NCBI RefSeq assembly: GCF_014384905.1
Contig: NZ_JACRSV010000002.1
Span: forward strand, 310,001 to 374,000
From: Fumia xinanensis
GTDB lineage: Bacteria > Bacillota > Clostridia > Oscillospirales > Ruminococcaceae
DNA: 64,000 nt
Direction: 5' to 3'
Shown here: piece after piece, positions 57,181 through 64,000 of the stretch
Layout: the number at the start of each line of letters is the position of its first letter
Position numbering within the stretch: position 1 is the first letter of the stretch
Made by a program: the position numbers and the translations under genes
The notes under the pieces: generated by a model
The model's input: the letters and a program-made list of their open reading frames with translations, nothing else
The model's database searches: none
Told to the model about the DNA's origin: nothing

Positions 57181-58464
57181 ATGGTGATACATGTAGTAAA
57201 ACAAGGCGACAGCGTTTATTCGGTGGCGCAGGAATACGGGGTTTCGCCGGACCGGGTGCTCATCGACAACGGGCTCACCGACGATTCTGAACTGGTCATT
57301 GGCCAGACCTTGGTGATCCTCTATCCAGAACAGGTACATACCGTGAAAGCAGGGGAGACCCTTCGTTCCATTGCATTGCAGTACGGCTCCACCGTGATTC
57401 AGCTCTATCGCAATAATCCCCAGCTCCGGGCCCTGCCGTCGCTGATGGAAGGGGAGGAACTGGTGATTTCTTTTCAGCAGCAGAAGGAAGGCGCCCTGTC
57501 GGTCAACGGCTACGCCTATCCCTTCGTCGACCGGGATCTTTACCGGGAAACCATGCCCTACCTGACTTTTGTGACACCCTTCACCTACGGATTTACTGCG
57601 ACGGGGGAGCTGGTGGATCTGGACGACGAATTCATGATCGCAGAGGCCCGAGATTACGGTGTTGCCCCGCTGATGCACCTGTCAACCCTGACGGAGGAAG
57701 GCGGCTTCAGCAACGAGCTTGCTCACATCGCCCTCAACGAACGGCAGGTGCAGGAAAATCTCATCGACAACATCATATCCACCATGCAGCGAAAAAACTA
57801 TTACGGCCTGGATGTGGACTTTGAGTACGTCCTCCCCGAGGACCGGGACGCCTATACCTCATTTATCCGCAATTTGAGAAACCGCCTCAATCCCCTGGGC
57901 TACGAGGTGACGGTCGCCCTGGCTCCCAAAACATCAGCGAACCAACGGGGCCTCCTTTACGAGGGCCACGATTTCCGCGGCTTGGGCCAGGCGGCAAACT
58001 GGGTGCTCCTGATGACCTACGAATGGGGCTATACTTACGGCCCCGCCATGGCCGTCAGCCCCATCAACAAAGTGCGGGAAGTGCTGGATTACGCCGTCAC
58101 CGAAATCGACCCCAAAAAAATTTTCCTCGGCATGCCCAACTACGGTTACGACTGGACCCTCCCTTTCGTCCAGGGAGAATCCAAAGCCACTCTGATCTCC
58201 AACGTCCGCGCCGTGGAAATCGCCCGCCGGTACGGAGCGGAAATCCAGTATGACGAGACCTCCCAGGCCCCGTTTTTCCGCTACTACGACGAGGAGGGGA
58301 GACAGCACGAGGTGTGGTTCGAGGATGCCCGCAGTATACGGGCCAAATTGGCCTTGGTTCCTGAATATGGCTTTGAGGGTGTGGGCTACTGGAACCTGAT
58401 GCGTCCTTTTCCTCAAAATTGGACGGTGCTGAACGCCTTGTATCACATTCGGAAGAAACTCTAA
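57181..58464 (+). CDS. GH18 hydrolase with two LysM domains (spore cortex-type)
   Basis: A 427-residue protein. Two LysM domains at about 1-50 and 53-100 (VIHVVKQGDSVYSVAQEYG, VHTVKAGETLRSIALQYG) attach to peptidoglycan; the GH18 TIM barrel (about 110-420) contains the catalytic DxxDxE motif in YGLDVDFEYV near residue 207. It resembles SleL/YaaH spore germination hydrolases, which cleave N-acetylglucosamine bonds in the cortex. No signal peptide is visible, common for spore coat enzymes. ATG at 57181 is preferred (GGGAGG at 8 bases) to the ATG 6 bases upstream. Suggests a spore-forming host. Confidence 0.9.
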   Translation: MVIHVVKQGDSVYSVAQEYGVSPDRVLIDNGLTDDSELVIGQTLVILYPEQVHTVKAGETLRSIALQYGSTVIQLYRNNPQLRALPSLMEGEELVISFQQQKEGALSVNGYAYPFVDRDLYRETMPYLTFVTPFTYGFTATGELVDLDDEFMIAEARDYGVAPLMHLSTLTEEGGFSNELAHIALNERQVQENLIDNIISTMQRKNYYGLDVDFEYVLPEDRDAYTSFIRNLRNRLNPLGYEVTVALAPKTSANQRGLLYEGHDFRGLGQAANWVLLMTYEWGYTYGPAMAVSPINKVREVLDYAVTEIDPKKIFLGMPNYGYDWTLPFVQGESKATLISNVRAVEIARRYGAEIQYDETSQAPFFRYYDEEGRQHEVWFEDARSIRAKLALVPEYGFEGVGYWNLMRPFPQNWTVLNALYHIRKKL

Positions 58465-58467
58465 ATA

Positions 58468-58503
58468 ATCAAAAGAGGAGGCTGTAAGAGCCTCCTCTTT
58501 TGT
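58468..58503 (+). terminator. Rho-independent terminator
   Basis: CAAAAGAGGAGGCT arms with a GTAA-containing loop and T-run after the GH18 gene. Confidence 0.85.
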
Positions 58504-58640
58504 ATATTTTTCCATATCGTTAAAAAATAATCAATAGTTAACATATTTGTTATAATATATAAAAATATTAGAAATAAAATTGGTTCAACTGTCACTTTAA
58601 GATAATATTGTATTAAATTGAAAATTTTACTGTTATATTA

Positions 58641-58669
58641 TTGACGACTTATGTCAAAAACGGTATAAT
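58641..58669 (+). promoter_or_regulatory. Promoter and structured leader of the capsule/EPS operon
   Basis: TTGACG (58641-58646) and TATAAT (58664-58669), 17-base spacer. The following leader of about 125 bases contains several small hairpins (ACATGA/TCATGT; CTTAT-CCC/GGG-AATAAG; ACAGT/ACTGT). Upstream, 58504-58640 is AT-rich with nothing recognised. Confidence 0.7.
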
Positions 58670-58802
58670 GAACAAAAGAGGTATTTTTGTGTAACATGAA
58701 TAAATATCATGTCGTTTATTTATGCCTTTATCCCTTATTTGCGGGAATAAGCCGATAACAGTTCGTACTGTAACAGAAAATTCTTGAGAACGAGGAAGAA
58801 AA

Positions 58803-59525
58803 ATGGAAGAAAAAGTGATTGAAATCGATTTGAAGGCACTCGTCAATATTTTCAGGAAACGATGGGCGTGGATCGCCACCAGTACCATTGCTGGCTTCCT
58901 GATTCTGCTGATGGTGTCTTTATTTATGCTCCCCCGAAAGTATACCTCCTCTGTTTCGCTTTATGTGAACAACTTGACGTCGGTTTCCCTGACCGGCGAT
59001 GTGAACATCAACGATATTAACGCCTCCCAGAAGCTGGTTGACACTTATATCGTTATTTTGCAGGACGACGATGTGCTGCAGCAGGTGGCGGACCAGCTGA
59101 GCACGCCCATGACAGCCAGAGAATTGTCCGGCGTGATTTCTATGCAGTCGGTAAACCAGACTGAAGTGCTCCAGATTTCTGCTGAAACTGTCAGCCCGGA
59201 GCTCTCTGCCGAGATCTGCAACACCTTGGCCGAAGTTGCTCCGTCTGTTCTGCAGCGGGTGGTAAAAGCGGGTTCGGTCGAAGTGATCGGTTCTGCGAAA
59301 GCTCCGCAGAATGCTTCCTCCCCCAATGTGAAGCTCAATTCGCTGCTGGGCGCTCTGATTGGCCTGGCTCTTTCGATTGGCGCCAGCATCATAATCTACT
59401 TGCTCGACAACACAGTAAAAGGCGAAGAAGATTTGAAGGCTCGTTTGGATGTTCCAGTTTTAGGCGAAATTCCGAGCTTTGACAATGCTGTTACAAGGAG
59501 GGAACACAATGTTCAATCAAAATAA
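58803..59525 (+). CDS. Wzz/YveK-type chain-length determinant (BY-kinase modulator)
   Basis: A 240-residue membrane protein. Two transmembrane helices (about 20-45 and 178-202, LLGALIGLALSIGASIIIYLL) flank an extracellular coiled region. The N-terminal ALVNIFRKRWAWI and YTSSVSLYVNN pattern are those of Wzz/CpsC proteins, which set polysaccharide chain length and activate the adjacent tyrosine kinase. Good GAGG ribosome site. The stop overlaps the kinase start by 17 bases. First gene of the EPS locus. Confidence 0.9.
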   Translation: MEEKVIEIDLKALVNIFRKRWAWIATSTIAGFLILLMVSLFMLPRKYTSSVSLYVNNLTSVSLTGDVNINDINASQKLVDTYIVILQDDDVLQQVADQLSTPMTARELSGVISMQSVNQTEVLQISAETVSPELSAEICNTLAEVAPSVLQRVVKAGSVEVIGSAKAPQNASSPNVKLNSLLGALIGLALSIGASIIIYLLDNTVKGEEDLKARLDVPVLGEIPSFDNAVTRREHNVQSK

Positions 59526-60237
59526 GAAACCGAACAGCGCTTCTTCGCGCGTTCAGAATAAATTGACCCAAGCCATCCCGTTTCAGATTGTAGAAGCCTA
59601 CAAAAACGTCCGCACCAGCTTGCTCTTCTCGCTGGCTCCCGCCTCCCAGAAGAGCATCGTGGTTTCCAGCGCTGAACCGGATACCGGAAAATCCACCACC
59701 TGCTCCAACCTGGCAATTACTATGTCCCAGACGGGAGCCCGTGTGGTGTTGATCGACGCAGACATGAGAAAACCGGTTCAGCATAAAATTTTTCAAGTGA
59801 ACAACACCACCGGCCTTTCTGAGCTCCTCAGCGGCTTTGCCAATTTGAACGACGTCATTCATTCGGATGTGGCGTCCAAACTCGACCTAATTACTTCCGG
59901 TCCCATTCCGCCCAATCCGTCGGAACTGTTGGGCTCTGAGAGCATGGAAAAGCTTCTGGAAGTGCTGTCAGAGCATTACGACTATATTTTTATTGACACT
60001 CCTCCCATCAATGTGGTAGCCGATTCCCTTCTGCTCTGTGGCAAAACTGCCGGCACCCTTCTTGTGACGCGGCAGAAGCAAACTACCTATGATGAGCTGG
60101 ACAAGGCCATTGACAATATCAAAAGCATCGACGGCAATATTTTGGGTGTCGTCATCACCGACGTCAAAGAGCATGAAAAGCCCTATGCCTACTATAAAAG
60201 TTATAAATCTTATGATTATCAGTACGGAAGGTCGTAG
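59509..60237 (+). CDS. CpsD/CapB-type tyrosine-protein kinase
   Basis: A 242-residue BY-kinase. Walker A AEPDTGKSTTCSNLA near residue 55, Walker A' VVLIDADMRKP near 85, and Walker B IFIDTPP near 160 are all in place. The C-terminus YAYYKSYKSYDYQYGRS is a tyrosine-rich cluster that is autophosphorylated in this family. It works with the preceding Wzz-like modulator to control polysaccharide assembly. The start at 59509 (MFNQN) follows AAGGAGGG. The four-gene set matches cpsBCD-type regulation. Confidence 0.95.
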   Translation: MFNQNKKPNSASSRVQNKLTQAIPFQIVEAYKNVRTSLLFSLAPASQKSIVVSSAEPDTGKSTTCSNLAITMSQTGARVVLIDADMRKPVQHKIFQVNNTTGLSELLSGFANLNDVIHSDVASKLDLITSGPIPPNPSELLGSESMEKLLEVLSEHYDYIFIDTPPINVVADSLLLCGKTAGTLLVTRQKQTTYDELDKAIDNIKSIDGNILGVVITDVKEHEKPYAYYKSYKSYDYQYGRS

Positions 60238-60242
60238 CAGGT

Positions 60243-60893
60243 ATGCTGACAGATTTTCATTGTCACTGTCTGCCTCAGATGGACGACGGGTCACAGTCTG
60301 TGGAGATGTCCCTTCAGATGCTGCAAAAGTTACGGCTTCAAAACGTAGGCAAAGTTATTGCGACGCCGCATTATTATCCTTATAAAGAAGACGTCGCCTC
60401 TTTCCTGAAAAGGAGAGAGGTTTCTCATAAATCCCTGTCGGAGCGTATGATAAGCTCCAAATTACCGGAAATCGAACTGGGGGCTGAAGTCCACCTCTCC
60501 AGGGGCCTCTCGAAAGAAAACCTTTCCGGCCTCTGCACCGAAAGTGGAACGATTCTTCTGGAATTGCCCTTTCGCAGCTTCAAGACCTGGATGATGGAGG
60601 AAATTGAAAACATTACCTATCAGTTCTCGGTGACCCCTATTATTGCCCACATCGAACGATACCTACCGTTGTACCAAAAGGAGGATTTTCAACGACTGCT
60701 CTCTTTTGAGGAAGCAGTTTGGCAGATTAATAATTCGGCCTTTTTACATTTGAAGAGCAGGAGTTTTGTCCGAAAACTCATTCGCCAGGGTCACCGGGTT
60801 GTTCTGGGAAGCGACGCCCACAATCTGTCCGACCGCGCCCCGGATTTCGATCAAGTGGAAAAGTATCTGAAAAAATATCCGCTTGCCCACTGA
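60243..60893 (+). CDS. CpsB/YwqE-type tyrosine-protein phosphatase (PHP fold)
   Basis: A 216-residue Mn-dependent phosphatase of the PHP family. DFHCHCLPQMDDG and TPHYYPYKEDV supply metal ligands, EVHLSRG and the late SDAHN motif complete the site. It dephosphorylates the tyrosine kinase encoded just before it. The ATG is 5 bases after the kinase stop; AGGTCG-type ribosome site is weak. Gene order kinase then phosphatase is typical for Firmicute capsule loci. Together with Wzz and the kinase it forms the regulatory module of the locus. Confidence 0.93.
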   Translation: MLTDFHCHCLPQMDDGSQSVEMSLQMLQKLRLQNVGKVIATPHYYPYKEDVASFLKRREVSHKSLSERMISSKLPEIELGAEVHLSRGLSKENLSGLCTESGTILLELPFRSFKTWMMEEIENITYQFSVTPIIAHIERYLPLYQKEDFQRLLSFEEAVWQINNSAFLHLKSRSFVRKLIRQGHRVVLGSDAHNLSDRAPDFDQVEKYLKKYPLAH

Positions 60894-60962
60894 GAAACGG
60901 GCCGCTGTGATCAGAACTGATTGTATAAACGTATGATCCTTTTTTAAATGGGGAGAGAATTG

Positions 60963-63086
60963 ATGGACAAGATAAAAGATAAAAATTCAGATTCATGCAG
61001 GTTAAAGACTGCAGCGAATAATGTAAAGAGAAAGAAAAAAGCCATTGAGCACTGGGAAGTAATCGCATTCTATCTATTTGTTTATGATATCTTGGCGATG
61101 AACTTTGCTTACTTTCTTGGACTCTGGATGCGCTTTGATTTTCATTTTTCCAACATTCCAAAAGAGTATCTCTATGCCTTTTTGAAATTCGCGCCTTTTT
61201 ATACCGTGTTTTCCATTGTGGTGTTCTATTTTTTGCGCTTGTATAAAAGCATATGGCGCTTCGCCAGCTTCAATGAACTAAACAGGATTCTTTTTGCGTC
61301 GCTGGTTACGGCGGCATTTCACACGATAGGTATTACTGCCTTTGTACAGCGAATGCCAATATCCTATTACCTTGTCGGCGCAATGACCCAGTTCATGCTG
61401 GTTGTCGCCGTTCGGTTTGCTTACCGCTATATTCTGCTGGAGCGGAAAAGGCGGGAGAAAAGCGTTCAGGCGGTGCGCCACGTGATGATTATAGGGGCTG
61501 GATCCGCAGGACAGGTGATTTTAAAGGAGCTTATCAACTCCAAACGCGCTGACGCCAAGCCCTGCTGCATCATCGACGACAACTCCAACAAGTGGGGGCG
61601 CTTTATCGAGGGCGTGCCAATCGTAGGCGGCCGTGAAGACATCCTTGTAAATGCAAAGAAATATAAGATCGACCAGATCTTATTTGCGATCCCCACCGCG
61701 ACAATGGAACAAAAACGCGATATTTTGAACATTTGTAAAGAAACCGGCTGCGAAATGAAACGGCTGCCGGGTGTTTATCAGCTGGTGAACGGAGAAGTGT
61801 CTCTGAGCAAAATGAAGTCGGTTGCCGTCGAAGACCTGCTGGGAAGAGACCCGATCAAGGTCAATATGGATGAAATTTTCCAATACATAAAGGGAAAAAC
61901 GATCCTGGTTACCGGAGGCGGCGGTTCCATCGGCAGCGAGCTGTGTCGTCAAATCGCGGGACACGAACCGAAGCAGTTGATTATTTATGATATCTACGAG
62001 AACAACGCCTATGATATTGAACAGGAACTGCGTACCTCTTATCCTAACTTGGATTTAAAAGTCCTGATTGGCTCTGTCCGGGACAGCAGGAGGATCAACG
62101 GTATATTTGAGCAGTATCGTCCGGAAATCGTTTACCATGCTGCCGCGCATAAACACGTTCCCTTGATGGAATCGAGTCCCTGTGAAGCCATCAAAAACAA
62201 TGTCATCGGCACATATAAGACGGCCTATGCAGCTCTGCAAAACGGATGCCAGAAATTCGTGCTCATCAGTACCGACAAAGCGGTAAATCCCACCAATATC
62301 ATGGGAGCCAGCAAACGGCTCTGCGAGATGGTCATCCAGAGCATGAATCTAATCAGCAAAGAGGGCAGGGGAGATTTACTGCCGCCAATTGGGTCGTACT
62401 GCAACTCGGAAGACAGTTTACAGGATGCCGAAGGACGTTCGAATTCGGATAAAATCAAACTTTCCGGCGGTGGGAAAGACAGGACAGAATTCGTTGCCGT
62501 GCGTTTCGGAAACGTGCTCGGCAGTAACGGCTCGGTCATCCCACTGTTCCGCAAGCAGATCGAGAAAGGCGGACCGGTCACGGTAACACACCCCGACATT
62601 ATCCGCTACTTTATGACGATTCCGGAAGCAGTGAGCTTGGTGATGCAGGCGGGAACCTACGCCAGGGGCGGGGAAATTTTTGTCCTCGACATGGGTGCGC
62701 CTGTCAAAATCGACACCTTGGCGCGTAACCTCATCAAGCTCTCCGGCTATAAACCCGACGAGGACATCAAAATCGTTTACACCGGACTGCGGCCTGGAGA
62801 AAAGCTGTACGAAGAAAAACTGATGGCGGAAGAGGGCTTAGATAAGACGCCCAACGAGCTGATTCATATCGGCAAGCCCATCTCCTTCGATGTGGAGCAA
62901 TTTTTTGAACAGTTAGAAAAGCTGGCCGAGTGTAGCTATTCCGAAAGCTCTGAGATTACAAGCCTTGTCGAATCCGTGGTGCCAACCTATCATTCGCCCG
63001 ATTCGGATTTGGAAACCGGCAAGGATGTTTATGAGACTTTGATGAAGGAAGCTTCTGCTACAGCGGGACAAAAGCAGTTGGCGTAA
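60963..63086 (+). CDS. CapD/PglF/WbpM-type UDP-sugar 4,6-dehydratase with insert
   Basis: A 707-residue membrane-bound dehydratase, likely acting on UDP-GlcNAc for synthesis of a diaminotrideoxy or deoxy amino sugar of the capsule. Four N-terminal helices (about 30-150), a first Rossmann-like region with IIGAGSAGQVILKEL, then the SDR core VTGGGGSIGSELCRQI, and the catalytic LISTDKAVNPTNIMGASKR. About residues 465-507 contain an extra 43-residue, Ser/Asp/Gly-rich stretch between QSMNLIS and TEFVAVRFGN that is absent from the standard family. ATG at 60963 selected by GGGGAGAG. Later genes fit sugar modification. Confidence 0.9.
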   Translation: MDKIKDKNSDSCRLKTAANNVKRKKKAIEHWEVIAFYLFVYDILAMNFAYFLGLWMRFDFHFSNIPKEYLYAFLKFAPFYTVFSIVVFYFLRLYKSIWRFASFNELNRILFASLVTAAFHTIGITAFVQRMPISYYLVGAMTQFMLVVAVRFAYRYILLERKRREKSVQAVRHVMIIGAGSAGQVILKELINSKRADAKPCCIIDDNSNKWGRFIEGVPIVGGREDILVNAKKYKIDQILFAIPTATMEQKRDILNICKETGCEMKRLPGVYQLVNGEVSLSKMKSVAVEDLLGRDPIKVNMDEIFQYIKGKTILVTGGGGSIGSELCRQIAGHEPKQLIIYDIYENNAYDIEQELRTSYPNLDLKVLIGSVRDSRRINGIFEQYRPEIVYHAAAHKHVPLMESSPCEAIKNNVIGTYKTAYAALQNGCQKFVLISTDKAVNPTNIMGASKRLCEMVIQSMNLISKEGRGDLLPPIGSYCNSEDSLQDAEGRSNSDKIKLSGGGKDRTEFVAVRFGNVLGSNGSVIPLFRKQIEKGGPVTVTHPDIIRYFMTIPEAVSLVMQAGTYARGGEIFVLDMGAPVKIDTLARNLIKLSGYKPDEDIKIVYTGLRPGEKLYEEKLMAEEGLDKTPNELIHIGKPISFDVEQFFEQLEKLAECSYSESSEITSLVESVVPTYHSPDSDLETGKDVYETLMKEASATAGQKQLA

Positions 63087-63087
63087 A

Positions 63088-63159
63088 GGCGATCCTAATT
63101 GGATGAAAGCGGCAGACAGCTTTGAGGACGGCGAATATATTAACGAGGAGGAAGAATAG
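63088..63159 (+). pseudogene. Possible remnant coding tail between CapD and NeuD genes
   Basis: A 23-residue open stretch GDPNWMKAADSFEDGEYI followed by four or five Glu, in the frame +1 to CapD, lies directly past the CapD stop and ends in TAG. It has no ribosome site of its own. It may be the tail of a disrupted gene or of a frame-shifted CapD extension. Evidence is weak. Confidence 0.2.
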
Positions 63160-63227
63160 CCTGCAGGCGCTTTCAAAAACTAGCGTAGGATGGTTGTTCT
63201 TTAATCTATAACAGGGATGGTGATGTT

Positions 63228-63746
63228 GTGGGTAAAAGACTGCTTTTATTGGGAGCCGGAGGACACGGAAAATTCGTGTACGAAGTTGCCCACAGCCTTT
63301 GCGATAGGGACGGAACTCCTTTGTATACAGTGATTGATTTTTTGGATGATGCCGTCTCTGACGCTGTGGGTAAAATGGCTGAATTGGAATCTATTGGAAG
63401 GAATTATGACGCCATATTTTGTGGGATTGGAAATAATGCATTTAGGCGGGAGTTGATGGAACGGACTGCTAAAATGGGAAAGGAGATTCCTGCCTTAATC
63501 CATCCCTCCGCTTATATCAGTTCCAGCGCCATTGTAGAAAAGGGGACAATAGTTGAGCCTAAAGCAATCGTCAATACAAACGCCTGGGTACAACAAGGCT
63601 CGATTATCTCTGTAGGTGCCATCGTAGATCATGACGCAGTTATAGGCTCCTATTCTCATGTGAATGCTGGGGTGATCTGCAAAGCTGGAAGCCATATCGA
63701 GAGTGGTAGAAAGCTGGAAGTAGGAGAAGTGGTCAAGGGCTATTAG
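63228..63746 (+). CDS. NeuD/PglD-type sugar O/N-acetyltransferase
   Basis: A 172-residue enzyme with an N-terminal Rossmann-like substrate domain (LLLLGAGGHGKFVYEV) and a left-handed beta-helix of hexapeptide repeats (ISSSAIVEKGTIVEPKAIV and following) that binds acetyl-CoA. Such enzymes acetylate the 4-amino group of sugars made by the PglF/CapD route. The His in DHDAVIGSYSHVN fits the catalytic base. Slightly short (usually about 200). The start is GTG at 63228; GGGATGG lies upstream. No aminotransferase is between it and CapD in the window. Substrate inferred from the neighbouring dehydratase. Confidence 0.85.
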   Translation: MGKRLLLLGAGGHGKFVYEVAHSLCDRDGTPLYTVIDFLDDAVSDAVGKMAELESIGRNYDAIFCGIGNNAFRRELMERTAKMGKEIPALIHPSAYISSSAIVEKGTIVEPKAIVNTNAWVQQGSIISVGAIVDHDAVIGSYSHVNAGVICKAGSHIESGRKLEVGEVVKGY

Positions 63747-63804
63747 GGCTTAGTCTCCTTACGAGTAGTCTTTAGAATGCTGAAAGGAAAGTGAATAGAC
63801 CAAA

Positions 63805-64000
63805 ATGAAAATGAGGAATTTAGGTAATACGGATATCACGATATCGGAATTGGGTTTTGGCTGTGCTAGTGTATGGGGGAAGAACTTCTTTGTCGAACAG
63901 GAGGCGATGGATTTATTCCAAACAGCTGTGGAAGAGGGAATTACGTTTTTTGATACAGGATATTCCTATGGCCATGCAGAGGAACGGTTAGGAAAATGTC
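63805..64000 (+). CDS. Aldo/keto reductase (3' truncated)
   Basis: Only the first 65 codons are in the window and the frame is open at the end. MRNLGNTDITISELGFGCA is the typical beginning of AKR proteins and the catalytic Asp/Tyr region FFDTGYSYGHAEERLG follows. It would use NAD(P)H to reduce a carbonyl. ATG at 63805 or at 63811 (MRNLG); AAAGGAAAG precedes. As the next gene of the polysaccharide locus it may modify a sugar intermediate, but AKR substrates cannot be guessed. Confidence 0.8.
   Translation, partial: MKMRNLGNTDITISELGFGCASVWGKNFFVEQEAMDLFQTAVEEGITFFDTGYSYGHAEERLGKC

Noticed and set aside
57025..57678. Minus-strand frame across array C and the LysM domains
   Set aside because: Antisense shadow of the GH18 gene, no ribosome site.

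Overview
The window looks like a chromosomal segment from a fairly GC-rich anaerobic Firmicute of the Clostridia, probably an Oscillospirales/Ruminococcaceae-type gut bacterium. Reasons: AGGAGG-type ribosome sites with several TTG/GTG starts, a LysM-GH18 spore-cortex-type hydrolase, DUF1848, DUF6514 and Imm-5-like clostridial families, choline-binding-type repeats, host-glycan glycosidases, and a C-A-T-C-A-T-reductase NRPS of the kind known from gut Clostridia. I see no rRNA, tRNA, CRISPR array, insertion sequence or phage module. Taxonomy is inference.

Layout. 1-8 kb: end of a K+/H+ antiporter, nagB, small enzymes, a siroheme sulfite/nitrite reductase with a structured leader, a cell-wall repeat protein, a DUF368 membrane protein and thiol peroxidase. 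8-14 kb: a 1966-residue secreted DUF4855/discoidin/Ig-like protein. 14.2-28 kb: one minus-strand operon encoding a two-module NRPS with a terminal reductase domain, a 7TM sensor kinase, an HD-GYP response regulator, an acyl-activating ligase, an acyl carrier protein, a phosphopantetheinyl transferase and a previously easily missed 17-codon ORF, ending at a terminator. The likely product is an N-acyl dipeptide aldehyde. 28-41 kb: glycan foraging genes (GH95 fucosidase-like, GH110 alpha-galactosidase-like, GH20 hexosaminidase) interleaved with a BlaI/M56 sensor pair that has two matching operator dyads. 41-58 kb: housekeeping and regulatory genes (YbaK, UDG, FetAB-like exporter, UppP, peptide deformylase, NAD salvage pncB-pncA, several XRE regulators). 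58.5-64 kb: start of a capsule/exopolysaccharide locus (Wzz-like, BY-kinase, PHP phosphatase, CapD-like dehydratase, NeuD-like acetyltransferase, partial aldo/keto reductase).

The most unusual non-coding structure is a set of three intergenic arrays (about 45.0-45.5, 48.8-49.1 and 56.9-57.2 kb). The first two are built of 70-87 nt units in which a closing stem encloses three hairpins, bounded by TGGTATAAT boxes spaced about 162-173 nt. Most of the second array is an inverted, diverged copy of the first in which stems stay paired while sequences change. The third array is a tandem pair of a related design. 

Genes that fit together: GH20 and nagB could feed amino sugars into glycolysis, GH95/GH110 point to mucin or blood-group glycans, and the NRPS operon carries its own carrier protein, activating ligases and PPTase so it could be self-sufficient. 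The embedded two-component system may regulate it, which is inference from operon position.
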